This document shows positions 9,027 through 17,866 of a DNA stretch of 35,541 bases, in pieces. The notes below the pieces were generated by a model. That model did not search any database, was not told where the DNA came from, and saw only the letters and a list, made by a program, of their open reading frames with translations. The position numbers and the translations under genes are program-made. Source of the DNA: an uncultured Clostridia bacterium (GTDB lineage Bacteria > Bacillota > Clostridia > Oscillospirales > Acutalibacteraceae). Location: assembly GCA_944384995.1 (NCBI GenBank), contig CALWVN010000020.1:1-35541 (forward strand), written 5' to 3'. Numbering within the stretch: position 1 is the first letter of the stretch; the number at the start of each line of letters is the position of its first letter.

Positions 9027-11087
9027 ATGCGTGAAGTCCTACCGCTGATGCAAAATTGGGCATTTTGCTTCGGAGATATGCCGAGCGAAACGGATGCGGC
9101 GGCTTGGGAATCCGTATGTCTGCCGCATACGTGGAACAATTTAGACGGGCAGGACGGCGGCGGGGACTACCGCCGCGGCAAAGGCTTCTATCGCCGCACG
9201 TTGTCCATTCAAAAGGACGAGCAAAAGCAATATTTCGTCGAATTTTTAGGCGTCAGTTCCGTTGCGGATGTGTACTTAAACGGCACGCACCTCGGGCAGC
9301 ACCGCGGGGGCTACACCCGTTTTCGCTTTGAATTGACAGATCACCTGCGCACAGGCGAAAACACCCTGCTTGTGTGCGCGGACAATTCACCGTTTCCTGA
9401 CGTGATCCCGCTTACGGCGGATTTCACCTTTTTCGGCGGCATCTACCGAGAGGTCAATCTGATCGTCACAGAGCGTTCGCATTTTGAACTGCTGGATTTC
9501 GGCTCTGACGGCGTCCGGCTTTCTTACCCGAACACTTCGGAAGTCCGTGCATGTGCGGCGCTTTCCGTGGCTGCCAAGGTGTGTTCCGATACGCCTGAAG
9601 CCTGTACGGTGCGCGTGCAGGTGCTCTCTCCCGCGCCGTTTACACCTTGCGCAGGGGTAGAGCATCCCGATTTTACGCCGCCGGAATCCGCGCCGCAAAT
9701 TGTCGCTGAGGCGCAGCTCCCCGTACAAGGCGGCAAAGCCGAAGGGATGCTGTCGATTTCGTCACCGCATTTGTGGAACGGCAGGCGCGACCCGTATCTG
9801 TACCGCGTCGTCTGCATGTTGTATCGTGGCGCCACCGCCGTGGACGAGGTGCAAAAGGATATCGGCTTCCGCTATATTCGGATCCATCCGCGCAAGGGCT
9901 TTTTCTTGAACGGTGCATCCTATCCGCTGCGCGGTGTGAACCGCCATCAGGATCGTGAAAATAGGGGCTGGGCGATCACGGAAAACGAGCACGATGAGGA
10001 TTTTGCACTCCTCTATGAAATGGGCGCAAATGCTGTTCGGCTGGCGCATTACCCGCACCATCCGCATTTTTACGATCTTTGTGACCGTTACGGGCTGCCT
10101 GTTTGGGCGGAAATTCCCTTTGTCGATCACATCGGCGGCTGCGGCATCTCTCCGCTGCCTACGGACAAAGCCATTGATCCCTCTGTTACAGACCGTCAGC
10201 TCGCAAACGCCAAGCAGCAGCTTACGGAACTCATTTTGCAGCAGGGGCACAGACCCTCGATTTTTTGCTGGAGTATGGCAAATGAGGTCATGCGCGAATA
10301 TAAGGGTACGGCTGCAAAGATGCTGGAAACGCTTGACGCACTTGCAAAAGAGCTTGACCCGACGCGCTATACGGCGCTCGCCACGAATCACTATGTCGGC
10401 GAAAAATGGAAAAGCGACATCAAGGGCTGCAACATTTATCCCGGCTGGTATTGGGGCAGTGCGCGGCAGTTCCCGGCGCAAAGCAGCGCGCATGTGCGTG
10501 CGAACCGCTTCCGCGGCGTCGCGGTTTCGGAATACGGCGCAGGCTCGAATGTCTCCCATCACACCGAAACGCCGCAGCAGCCGAAAAACACCGTGTGTGA
10601 TTTCCATCCCGAGGAGTGGGCGAACATCGTCCATGAGCACGCGCTCCGATACTTTATGTCCAAGCGCGCCAAAAAGCTGTGGGGCACGTTCGTATGGAAT
10701 ATGTTTGACTTTGCCATTGACAGCCGCAATGAAGGCGGTATTCCCGGTAGGAACGACAAAGGCCTTGTGACCTATGACCGCCGCACCAAAAAGGACGCAT
10801 ATTTCCTGTATCGGGCGTATTGGCGGACGCTGCCCGTGGCGTATATCACCTCGCGCCGCTTTACCGAACGCCGTCAGGAAACGATTTGTGTCAAGGTGTA
10901 TTCCAACGCGAATGCGGTCACCCTTTTCTGCAACGGCGTGCAGATCGCCGAAAGAAAGGCGTCGCAATGCCGTCAGGCGCATGTGTTCCTGTTTCAAAAT
11001 GTGCTGCTGCAAGCGGGCGAAAATACCGTGACCGCGCGCGGCGATAACGGCGCGGAGGATACCGTCGCCTGGCATTTGGAGAAGTAA
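9027..11087 (+). CDS. Glycoside hydrolase family 2 protein (beta-galactosidase type)
   Basis: A 686-aa GH2 enzyme that probably cleaves terminal beta-galactosides or beta-glucuronides. It has the N-terminal jelly-roll domain (CLPHTWNNLDGQDGGGDYRRGKG), an Ig-like domain and a TIM barrel. The motif GFFLNGASYPLRGVNRHQD opens the barrel. The acid/base glutamate lies in WSMANEVMREY (about residue 422), and the likely nucleophile is the glutamate in VSEYGAGSNVSHH (about 503). A short C-terminal beta domain follows. No signal peptide is seen, so it should act in the cytoplasm on imported oligosaccharides. AAGGGGAG precedes the ATG. The exact substrate cannot be read from the sequence. Confidence 0.92.
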   Translation: MREVLPLMQNWAFCFGDMPSETDAAAWESVCLPHTWNNLDGQDGGGDYRRGKGFYRRTLSIQKDEQKQYFVEFLGVSSVADVYLNGTHLGQHRGGYTRFRFELTDHLRTGENTLLVCADNSPFPDVIPLTADFTFFGGIYREVNLIVTERSHFELLDFGSDGVRLSYPNTSEVRACAALSVAAKVCSDTPEACTVRVQVLSPAPFTPCAGVEHPDFTPPESAPQIVAEAQLPVQGGKAEGMLSISSPHLWNGRRDPYLYRVVCMLYRGATAVDEVQKDIGFRYIRIHPRKGFFLNGASYPLRGVNRHQDRENRGWAITENEHDEDFALLYEMGANAVRLAHYPHHPHFYDLCDRYGLPVWAEIPFVDHIGGCGISPLPTDKAIDPSVTDRQLANAKQQLTELILQQGHRPSIFCWSMANEVMREYKGTAAKMLETLDALAKELDPTRYTALATNHYVGEKWKSDIKGCNIYPGWYWGSARQFPAQSSAHVRANRFRGVAVSEYGAGSNVSHHTETPQQPKNTVCDFHPEEWANIVHEHALRYFMSKRAKKLWGTFVWNMFDFAIDSRNEGGIPGRNDKGLVTYDRRTKKDAYFLYRAYWRTLPVAYITSRRFTERRQETICVKVYSNANAVTLFCNGVQIAERKASQCRQAHVFLFQNVLLQAGENTVTARGDNGAEDTVAWHLEK

Positions 11088-11096
11088 GAAAAAGCC

Positions 11097-11125
11097 TTGA
11101 CAACGTTTTTTCGTTCTGCTACAAT
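11097..11125 (+). promoter_or_regulatory. Promoter of the ABC-F leader
   Basis: TTGACA (11097-11102), an exact 17-base spacer and TACAAT (11120-11125). It drives a leader of about 210 bases before the ABC-F gene. Confidence 0.88.
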
Positions 11126-11156
11126 ACCCACGAAGTAAAACAAGGGAGATGAAAGG

Positions 11157-11177
11157 ATGCGCAATTTTTCCTGCTGA
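11157..11177 (+). CDS. Six-residue leader peptide (uORF) of the ABC-F gene
   Basis: ATG CGC AAT TTT TCC TGC TGA encodes MRNFSC. AAGGGAG (11142-11148) sits 8 bases before the ATG, a well-placed ribosome site. The 3' half of the uORF (11164-11174, ATTTTTCCTGC) is perfectly complementary to GCAGGAAAAAT at 11230-11240. A ribosome stalled on the uORF would therefore stop that helix forming. This is the usual arrangement for antibiotic-sensing attenuators; that it works so here is inference. Confidence 0.7.
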   Translation: MRNFSC

Positions 11178-11324
11178 ATGTCCGGCACGCGACTTGCGGG
11201 TATATGCCCGTGGTTCGGTGTGCTTTGTCGCAGGAAAAATGTCGTGTCCGCCCGTGTGAAAGCGGGAACTTGCCCCTTTGTGCGCAATTTCGGGCCGCAG
11301 ACTTTTGCCTGCGGCCCGATTTTT
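11164..11324 (+). promoter_or_regulatory. Candidate ribosome-mediated attenuator before the ABC-F gene
   Basis: Two stable structures can be seen. The first pairs 11164-11174 with 11230-11240 (11 bp). The second is an intrinsic terminator, CGGGCCGCAG (11291-11300) with CTGCGGCCCG (11309-11318), followed by ATTTTT. Its end is only 17 bases before the ABC-F ATG. TGCGCAATTT occurs both in the uORF (11158-11167) and just before the terminator (11281-11290). Translation of the uORF probably decides between termination and readthrough. The antiterminator pairing itself was not established by eye. Confidence 0.75.
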
Positions 11325-11341
11325 CGTGAAAGGGGATCTTT

Positions 11342-12835
11342 ATGTCTCAAATCGATGTGCGCCATCTGACTTTTTCCTATGACGGCGCGCTCACACCTGT
11401 ATTTTCCGACGTATCTTTTCGACTGGATACCGATTGGCGGCTCGGCTTTGTCGGGCGCAACGGCCGCGGGAAAACCACCTTTTTAAAGCTGCTGACAGGT
11501 GAATTGCCTGCGGGAAACGCGATCCAAAGCAGCGTACCGTTTGCGCGCTTCCCGATCGATGTGCCTGACCCGAATTGTTCGGTCAGCGAATTATATACCC
11601 TCGTGCCCGGTGCGGAAATGTGGGAACTCGAGCGTGAGCTGCGGCTGCTCGGGCTTATAGAGGATGCGCTCGAACGTCCCTATGCTTCGCTTTCCGGCGG
11701 GGAGCGCACCAAGGTGCAGATCGCGCTGTTGTTCCTGCACGAGGGCAGCTTTTGCCTGCTCGACGAGCCGACCAATCACTTGGACCGCGCCGCGCGGGAA
11801 AAGCTTGGTGCATATCTGCGCAGCAAAAAGGGCTTTATTCTGGTTTCGCACGACCGCGCGCTGCTGGATCGTTGTACTGACCACACGCTTGCGATCAACA
11901 AAACCGGTATCGAGGTGCAGAAGGGCAGCTTTTCGGTATGGTTTGCCCAAAAGGAACAGCGAGACCGCCGAGAAGCTGCGGAAAACGAAAAACTCACGCA
12001 CGAGATCGCGCGGCTCCACGACGCCGCCCGCCGCGCCGCAGGATGGTCGGCGCAGGTGGAAAAGAGCAAAAAGGGGACACGCAATTCCGGCGTGCGCCCC
12101 GACCGCGGCTATATCGGGCACAAGTCCGCCAAAATGATGCAGCGTGCGAAGTCGATCGAAAACCGAAAATCTGCGGCGGCGCAGGAAAAAGCCGCGCTGC
12201 TGCACGATGTGGAGACCGCAGAAGCACTGCGGCTGCATGTGCTGCCGTTCCCGAAAACACGCTTGGCAGAATTTGACCGCGTTGCCGTGCAATTCAGCGA
12301 ACGCCCCATATGTGCGCCTGTACGCTTTTCGGTGATGCGCGGCGACAAGATCGCCTTGGAGGGCGGAAACGGCGCGGGAAAGAGCAGCCTTCTCAAACTC
12401 CTGCTTGGTGAAAACATCCCGCACACGGGCAACGTTTTTGTTCCCGAGGGTTTGAAGATCGCCTATCTCCCGCAGGAAAGCGAGGGACTGTCTGGTACGC
12501 TGCCCGATTATATCGCCGCTGTCGGTGCGGACGAAACGCTTTGCAAGACCATTTTGCGCAAACTTGATTTTTCTCGAGAGCAATTCTCTGTCCGCCTTGA
12601 AAATGCCTCTGCGGGGCAGAAAAAGAAAGTACAGCTTGCCGCCTGTCTGTCGTTGCCCGCGCATTTGTTCATTTTGGACGAGCCACTCAATTACATTGAT
12701 ATCTGGTCGCGCATGCAGCTGGAAACGCTGTTTCGCGAAAGCGAAGCGACCGTGCTGTTTGTCGAACACGATGCGGCATTTTGTTCTGCGGTCGCCACCG
12801 AAACGATTCGCCTGACGCCGCCCGCAAAAACCTGA
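11342..12835 (+). CDS. ABC-F ribosomal protection-type protein (Lsa/Vga-like)
   Basis: This 497-aa protein has two ATPase domains and no membrane spans. Domain 1 has GRNGRGKTT (residues 38-46), LSGGERTKVQIALLFL and LLDEPTNHLD. Domain 2 has GGNGAGKSS (near 340), ASAGQKKKVQLA and FILDEPLNYIDIWSRMQLE. The linker contains GWSAQVEKSKKGTRNSG and GYIGHKSAKMMQRAKSIENR, which I recognise from Lsa-type ABC-F proteins. Those bind the ribosomal E site and displace lincosamide, streptogramin A or pleuromutilin drugs. The EPLN variant in the second domain is also typical of that group. The leader attenuator supports antibiotic-induced expression. Actual resistance is inferred, not shown. Confidence 0.93.
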   Translation: MSQIDVRHLTFSYDGALTPVFSDVSFRLDTDWRLGFVGRNGRGKTTFLKLLTGELPAGNAIQSSVPFARFPIDVPDPNCSVSELYTLVPGAEMWELERELRLLGLIEDALERPYASLSGGERTKVQIALLFLHEGSFCLLDEPTNHLDRAAREKLGAYLRSKKGFILVSHDRALLDRCTDHTLAINKTGIEVQKGSFSVWFAQKEQRDRREAAENEKLTHEIARLHDAARRAAGWSAQVEKSKKGTRNSGVRPDRGYIGHKSAKMMQRAKSIENRKSAAAQEKAALLHDVETAEALRLHVLPFPKTRLAEFDRVAVQFSERPICAPVRFSVMRGDKIALEGGNGAGKSSLLKLLLGENIPHTGNVFVPEGLKIAYLPQESEGLSGTLPDYIAAVGADETLCKTILRKLDFSREQFSVRLENASAGQKKKVQLAACLSLPAHLFILDEPLNYIDIWSRMQLETLFRESEATVLFVEHDAAFCSAVATETIRLTPPAKT

Positions 12836-12854
12836 AAAACCTGTGCGAAAACGG

Positions 12855-12883
12855 TTGCCCGAATGTAAGAAATATGATACAAT
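12855..12883 (+). promoter_or_regulatory. Promoter before the DivIVA-like gene
   Basis: TTGCCC (12855-12860), a 17-base spacer and TACAAT (12878-12883). It lies 45 bases before the ATG and probably serves the following three genes. Confidence 0.75.
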
Positions 12884-12928
12884 ATCTTGAAAAATAATGG
12901 CATGAAATACATATAAGGGGATAGGCAT

Positions 12929-13669
12929 ATGGACTCCGAAAGAATTTTCAAAACCTGCATTTTCGGCGGATTTAAACGCGAGGATGTTTTGCAATATGTC
13001 GGGGAGCTGCAGGCGGAGATCGCCTCGCTTTCCGAGGAACTGCAAAAAAAATCCGACGAGCTTTCGGCGCTTTCTGCGAAAGTGGGCGAGCTCGAAGCTT
13101 TGTGCGAAGCAGGCGAGCAGGCCAAGCAGCAGCTTGCCGTAACAACGGGCGCGCTGGAAACGGCGCAGCAGCAAAACACAGCGCTGCAAGCGGAAAACGA
13201 AGACTTGCGCACGCAGCTTTCGGGGCTGGATGACGAAAAGCGGAAGATGGAGGAAAAGGCACAGGAGCTTCGTGCAACACAGGCGCAGCTTGGTGCGGCG
13301 TTTTTGGATGCGCGCAAATATTCCGACGAGATCGTGAACGCTGCGAACCAAAGGGCGAATGAGACGCAGGCGGACGCCGCGCAAAGCATCCGCGAGCAGG
13401 CGAGCGAGATTGCGCGTCTTTCCTCGGATGTGGATGCCATTTCCGCTACGCTTTCCCGGTCGGTCGAGGATCTGCATGCGCAGATCTCCGCGCTGTCTGC
13501 AAAGCTTTCCAAGGCGGCGCAGGCGCTTTCTGTCCGCCGCGATGCGGAAAAATTCCTGCCCGACGTGTCCATGCATATTTCCCCGGAGATCAGTGAAGCG
13601 CTTTCCGAAACAGAACAGGAAAAAGGCGAGCAGAATATCTATCGCTTCGGTGCTTCGAAAGAGGGGTAA
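12929..13669 (+). CDS. DivIVA-like coiled-coil protein
   Basis: A 246-aa protein whose N-terminus (FKTCIFGGFKREDVLQYVGEL, residues 6-26) resembles the membrane-curvature-binding start of DivIVA/GpsB proteins. Residues 27-135 form a long glutamate/glutamine/alanine-rich coiled coil. A second helical part (ARKYSDEIVNAANQRANETQADAAQ) matches the DivIVA region that usually carries LIxxA repeats. Such proteins mark the poles or septum and recruit partners. ATAAGGGG precedes the ATG. The short C-terminal tail (EKFLPDVSMHIS to the end) is less structured. The fumarase-like gene starts 3 bases after its stop, so they share a transcript. The partner is unknown. Confidence 0.8.
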   Translation: MDSERIFKTCIFGGFKREDVLQYVGELQAEIASLSEELQKKSDELSALSAKVGELEALCEAGEQAKQQLAVTTGALETAQQQNTALQAENEDLRTQLSGLDDEKRKMEEKAQELRATQAQLGAAFLDARKYSDEIVNAANQRANETQADAAQSIREQASEIARLSSDVDAISATLSRSVEDLHAQISALSAKLSKAAQALSVRRDAEKFLPDVSMHISPEISEALSETEQEKGEQNIYRFGASKEG

Positions 13670-13672
13670 ACG

Positions 13673-14200
13673 TTGCGCGAATATCATATCACCACCGACG
13701 AGATCAAAGTATACGCACCGCAGCTTTCAGCCGGCGATACCGTGTATTTAAGCGGCACGGTCTATACCTCGCGCGATGCGGCGCATAAGCGAATTGCGGC
13801 GCTGCTTGAAAAAGGCGAGCCGACGCCGTACCCCATTGCGGGCTCGGTGATCTATTATGCGGGCCCTACGCCCACGCCGCCGGGTCTTGCCATAGGCTCC
13901 TGCGGGCCGACAACCTCCGGCAGGATGGACGTCTACACCCCTGCGCTTTTGGATCTCGGGCTTGCCGCTATGGTCGGCAAAGGGCCGAGAAGTAAGGCGG
14001 TCTGCGATGCGATCGTGCGCAACGGCGCGGTGTATTTCTGCGCCGTAGGGGGCGCGGGAGCGCTCGCGAGCAAATGCATCACAAGCTGTGAGGTCATCGC
14101 ATTTGAAGACCTGGGCTGCGAGTCCGTCAAAAAACTGACCTTTTCCGATTTCCCGCTGACCGTGGTGATCGACGCGAACGGCGGCAACCTGTTTATTTAA
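13673..14200 (+). CDS. Fe-S fumarate/tartrate hydratase beta-type subunit
   Basis: A 175-aa protein matching the beta subunit, or C-terminal domain, of class I Fe-S hydro-lyases such as fumarase (fumarate to malate) and L-tartrate dehydratase. Diagnostic segments are LSGTVYTSRDAAHKRI, YYAGPTPTPPG, SCGPTTSGRMDVYTPALLDLGL, VGKGPRSKAV and CAVGGAGAL, ending with DFPLTVVIDANGGNLF. The usual DLGxEA motif reads DLGCESVKKL here. The start is TTG after GAGGGG. The alpha subunit, which holds the Fe-S cluster, normally lies directly upstream; here that place is taken by the DivIVA-like gene. The alpha subunit must be elsewhere, or this protein works alone. Confidence 0.9.
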   Translation: MREYHITTDEIKVYAPQLSAGDTVYLSGTVYTSRDAAHKRIAALLEKGEPTPYPIAGSVIYYAGPTPTPPGLAIGSCGPTTSGRMDVYTPALLDLGLAAMVGKGPRSKAVCDAIVRNGAVYFCAVGGAGALASKCITSCEVIAFEDLGCESVKKLTFSDFPLTVVIDANGGNLFI

Positions 14201-14218
14201 ACGCCTTTGGAGAAATTT

Positions 14219-16609
14219 ATGGATTACAACGCATTTATACAACTGCGCCGCGAGATCATTGAAAACGAATTCCGGCGCATGAACGATATGCAGAAAAAAG
14301 CGGTCTTTCAGGTGAACGGGCCGCTTTTAATTCTGGCCGGCGCGGGCAGCGGCAAAACGACGGTGCTCGTCAACCGCATTGCGAACCTCATCCGCTTCGG
14401 CGATGCGTACAACTCCGACTTTTCGGAGCGCACGCCCGACGAGCACGATATGGAGCTGATGCGCCGTTACCTTGCGGGCGATCACACCGTCTACCCGCAA
14501 ATCGCGGACGTGCTTTCCGTGAACGCGCCGAAGCCGTGGCAGATTTTGGCGATCACCTTTACCAACAAAGCGGCGAACGAGCTGAAAGAACGCCTGGCGG
14601 CGATGCTCGGCGAGGATTCGGTGGATCTGTGGGCGAGCACCTTCCATTCCGCCTGTGTGCGCATTTTGCGTCGCAACGCGGACAAGCTTGGGTTTACCAA
14701 CCGTTTTACGATCTATGACACCGACGACAGCCGCCGTGTGATGAAGGAATGTCAGCGCTTATTGGATATTGAAGACCGCTTCCTGCCGCACAAAATGATC
14801 CTTTCCGAAATCAGCCGTGCGAAAGATGCGCTCGTCACGCCTGAGGAATTTTTGAAATCGGCGGGGGTGGATGTGCGGCTTCGAAAGATCGGCGAATGCT
14901 ACGCAAAATACCAGCAGCTTCTTAAAAACGCCGACGCGATGGATTTTGACGACCTGATCTTCCAAACGGTTCGCCTTTTGGAGGAAAACGAGGATGTGGC
15001 CGAGCATTACAGAAGGCAGTTCCGCTATGTGATGGTGGATGAGTATCAGGATACCAACCACGCGCAGTATCGCCTGACGGGGCTGTTGGCGGACGGCTGC
15101 CGCAATATCTGCGTCGTCGGCGACGACGACCAGAGCATTTACCGCTTCCGCGGCGCAACGATCGAGAATATCTTGAGCTTTGAAACACGTTACCCGGACG
15201 CGGCTGTCATCCGCTTGGAACAGAATTACCGTTCTACGCAGAATATTCTGGACGCCGCCAACGCCGTGATCGCAAATAACAGCCAGCGCAAGGGGAAGAA
15301 CCTCTGGACGGCGAACGGCGCGGGTGAAAAGATCACGCTCGAAACGACGGAGGATGAAACCGCCGAAGCGGCGTTTATCGCCGAAAAGATCACGGATTCC
15401 GTCGCGGGCGGGCGGCGCTTTGCCGACCACGCGGTGCTTTATCGTATGAACGCGATGTCGGGCCCTATCGAGCGTGCGCTCGTCAAAAACGCCATTCCCT
15501 ACCGCATCATCGGCGGGCATAAATTCTATGACCGCATGGAGATCCGTGATGCGCTGGCATACCTGTCCGTTGTCAACAATCCGTCGGACCGCGTACGCTT
15601 GCAACGCATCATCAACGTCCCCAAGCGCGGCATCGGCGACACCACCGTGCAGCGTGCCAACGAGATCGCCGACCTGCTCGGCGTGCCGCTGTTTGAGGTC
15701 TTTAAGACCGCCGACGAATATGACGTCCTAAAGCGCGCGGCGGGCAAGCTCAAGGATTTTGCCGCAATGATGGAACGCCTGTCTGCGCTTGCACAGGAAG
15801 CACAGCCTGCGGAGGTCTTGAGCCGCGTGCTGGAGGAGACCGCGTATGTCGAATATTTGCGTACGGAACCCGAAAAATTCGATGACCGCGTGCAGAACTT
15901 AAATGAGCTTTCCGCAACGCTTGTGCGCTTTACGGAGGAAAACCCCGAGGGCACGCTGGGCGACTATCTTGAGGAAGTCGCACTTCTTACGGATATCGAC
16001 AATTACAATGCGGATTCCGACACGGTCGTTCTGATGACCCTGCACGCCGCAAAGGGCTTGGAATTCCCGGTTGTGTTTATCCCGGGAATGGAAGAGGGGG
16101 TATTCCCCGGGCAGCAAAGCATGTTCATTGATTCCGAAGTTGAGGAGGAGCGCCGTCTTGCCTACGTCGGCATTACGCGCGCGAAAGAGGAGCTCTATTT
16201 GACGCATGCGAAATCCCGCATGATCTATGGTTCGACCAACTACTACCGCCCGTCGCGCTTTGTGTCCGAGATCCCCGAAAAGCTGTTGGAGATCCACCGC
16301 CAAATCGGCTTCCGCGAGCGCGCAGGGCTTGCGGGCGGCAGCAGTTTTTCGTTCGGGAAAGGGGCTTTGCCGCATACGCAGCACACAACAGCGGTCAACC
16401 GCGGCTTTTCAAAGCCTGCCGCGACCGCCGGCAATCGTGCACCGCTGCCGGAGCTTAAACCCGGCGACACGGTGGAGCATAAGGCGTTCGGCACCGGTGT
16501 AGTCGCAAGCTGCCGCCCCATGGGCAACGATGTGCTTTTAGAGATCGCGTTCCAAAAGGTCGGCACGAAAAAGCTCATGGCGCGCATGGCGAATTTGAAA
16601 AAAGTATGA
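14219..16609 (+). CDS. pcrA: PcrA/UvrD-type DNA helicase
   Basis: A 796-aa SF1A 3'-5' helicase used in repair and in clearing proteins from DNA. It has Walker A GAGSGKTT (near residues 41-48), ITFTNKAANELKERL, DFDDLIF, MVDEYQDTNHAQY (DEYQD box), VVGDDDQSIYRFRGA and LEQNYRST. Further on come LMTLHAAKGLEFPVVFIPGMEEG and YVGITRAKEELYL. The end (LKPGDTVEHKAFGTGVV) is the Tudor-like tail that binds RNA polymerase in PcrA. About 45 residues are inserted after motif I (FGDAYNSDFSERTPDEHD), which I associate with clostridial homologues. ATG 14219 follows TTTGGAG; a TTG at 14207 overlaps that site and is unlikely. Confidence 0.97.
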   Translation: MDYNAFIQLRREIIENEFRRMNDMQKKAVFQVNGPLLILAGAGSGKTTVLVNRIANLIRFGDAYNSDFSERTPDEHDMELMRRYLAGDHTVYPQIADVLSVNAPKPWQILAITFTNKAANELKERLAAMLGEDSVDLWASTFHSACVRILRRNADKLGFTNRFTIYDTDDSRRVMKECQRLLDIEDRFLPHKMILSEISRAKDALVTPEEFLKSAGVDVRLRKIGECYAKYQQLLKNADAMDFDDLIFQTVRLLEENEDVAEHYRRQFRYVMVDEYQDTNHAQYRLTGLLADGCRNICVVGDDDQSIYRFRGATIENILSFETRYPDAAVIRLEQNYRSTQNILDAANAVIANNSQRKGKNLWTANGAGEKITLETTEDETAEAAFIAEKITDSVAGGRRFADHAVLYRMNAMSGPIERALVKNAIPYRIIGGHKFYDRMEIRDALAYLSVVNNPSDRVRLQRIINVPKRGIGDTTVQRANEIADLLGVPLFEVFKTADEYDVLKRAAGKLKDFAAMMERLSALAQEAQPAEVLSRVLEETAYVEYLRTEPEKFDDRVQNLNELSATLVRFTEENPEGTLGDYLEEVALLTDIDNYNADSDTVVLMTLHAAKGLEFPVVFIPGMEEGVFPGQQSMFIDSEVEEERRLAYVGITRAKEELYLTHAKSRMIYGSTNYYRPSRFVSEIPEKLLEIHRQIGFRERAGLAGGSSFSFGKGALPHTQHTTAVNRGFSKPAATAGNRAPLPELKPGDTVEHKAFGTGVVASCRPMGNDVLLEIAFQKVGTKKLMARMANLKKV

Positions 16610-16613
16610 TTGA

Positions 16614-16651
16614 AAAAGGACTCCGTTCGCATTGCAAACGGAGTCCTTTTT
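16614..16651. terminator. Two-way terminator between pcrA and the malic enzyme gene
   Basis: AAAAGGACTCCGTT (16614-16627) pairs with AAACGGAGTCCTTTT, with an 8-base loop. T-runs on both strands serve the convergent genes on either side. Confidence 0.92.
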
Positions 16652-16669
16652 ATATCCATTTTTATGCGC

Positions 16670-17842
16670 TCAGATCCGCGCTGCACCGCTTTCCCGTGCC
16701 GCTTTTGCCACGGCTTCGGCGACGGTCTTGCCGACGCGCTCGTCAAACGCCTTCGGCAAAATATAATCGGCGCTCAGCTCCTCGTCGGAAACGAGTGAGG
16801 CAATCGCCTGCGCGGCGGCGACCTTCATCTCCTCGTTGATGTCCCGTGCACGGCAGTCGAGTGTCCCGCGGAAAATGCCGGGGAACGCCAACACATTATT
16901 GATCTGGTTCGGGAAGTCGCTTCTGCCCGTGCCGACCACCGCCGCGCCCGCCGCTTTCGCAAGGTCGGGCATGATCTCGGGCACGGGGTTCGCCATCGGC
17001 AGCACAATTGCACCCTTGTTCATCGAGCGTACCATGTCTTCTGTCACAATGCCCGGTGCGGAAACGCCGATGAAAATGTCCGCGCCGACCATCGCGTCTC
17101 GGAGCGTTCCGGTTTTCTTTTGGCGGTTCGTTATGCGCGCCATTTCCGCCTGCGCGGGATTCAGACGCTCGTCGCCCTCGCAGACGATGCCTTTGGAATT
17201 GCAAAGCAGGACTTCTCCGACGCCCTGTTTCATCAAAAGCTTCGCAATGGCGATACCCGCAGCCCCTGCGCCGCTGAACACGGCGGTGCAGTCCGAAAGC
17301 CTCTTGCCGACCACGCGCAGTGCGTTGAGCACCGCCGCGAGCACGACCACCGCCGTGCCGTGCTGGTCGTCGTGGAAGATCGGGATGTCGGTTTTCTCCT
17401 TGAGCTTCCGTTCGATCTCAAAGCAGCGCGGCGCAGCGATGTCCTCCAAATTCACACCGCCGAACGACCCCGCAAGCAGGGCGATGCAGTTGACGATCTC
17501 GTCCACATCCTTCGACCGCACGCAAAGCGGGATCGCGTCCACCCCGCCGAATTCCTTGAATAATACGCATTTGCCCTCCATCACGGGCATGCCCGCTTCG
17601 GGACCGATGTCCCCGAGCCCCAAAACGGCGGTGCCGTCGGTCACGACCGCCACCGTGTTCCAGCGGCGCGTCAGCTCGTAGGATTTGTCGACATCCTTTT
17701 GAATTTCCAAACACGGCTGCGCAACACCCGGCGTGTAAGCGAGCGAAAGCGCATCTTTGTTATCTACCTTGGCGCGGGCAGTCACTTCGATCTTGCCCTT
17801 CCATTGGTAGTGCAGCTTTAACGATTCGGTTTTGTAGTCCAT
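16670..17842 (-). CDS. NAD(P)-dependent malic enzyme
   Basis: A 390-aa short-form malic enzyme that converts malate to pyruvate, CO2 and NAD(P)H. The catalytic tyrosine lies in SLAYTPGVAQ (Y36) and the catalytic lysine in MEGKCVLFKEFGG (K91). The metal site is in NLEDIAAPRCFEIE. FHDDQHGTAVV (156-166) and the dinucleotide motif FSGAGAAGIAIAKLL (189-203) complete the core. MANPVPEIMPDLA and GTGRSDFPNQINNVLAFPG are further family marks. It is the last gene of a minus-strand run, 24 bases after glpK. Paired with glycerol kinase it could feed pyruvate, but the link is circumstantial. Cofactor preference cannot be decided. Confidence 0.95.
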   Translation of the reverse strand: MDYKTESLKLHYQWKGKIEVTARAKVDNKDALSLAYTPGVAQPCLEIQKDVDKSYELTRRWNTVAVVTDGTAVLGLGDIGPEAGMPVMEGKCVLFKEFGGVDAIPLCVRSKDVDEIVNCIALLAGSFGGVNLEDIAAPRCFEIERKLKEKTDIPIFHDDQHGTAVVVLAAVLNALRVVGKRLSDCTAVFSGAGAAGIAIAKLLMKQGVGEVLLCNSKGIVCEGDERLNPAQAEMARITNRQKKTGTLRDAMVGADIFIGVSAPGIVTEDMVRSMNKGAIVLPMANPVPEIMPDLAKAAGAAVVGTGRSDFPNQINNVLAFPGIFRGTLDCRARDINEEMKVAAAQAIASLVSDEELSADYILPKAFDERVGKTVAEAVAKAARESGAARI

Positions 17843-17866
17843 GCTTTTTCGTTCCTTTGCTTGAGT

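Noticed and set aside
9762-11075. 437-aa minus-strand open frame
   Set aside because: Antisense to the GH2 gene, whose catalytic motifs are intact; no domain seen.
11591-13687. 698-aa open frame on the minus strand
   Set aside because: Antisense to the ABC-F and DivIVA-like genes, which both have clear motifs; composition is that of a shadow frame.
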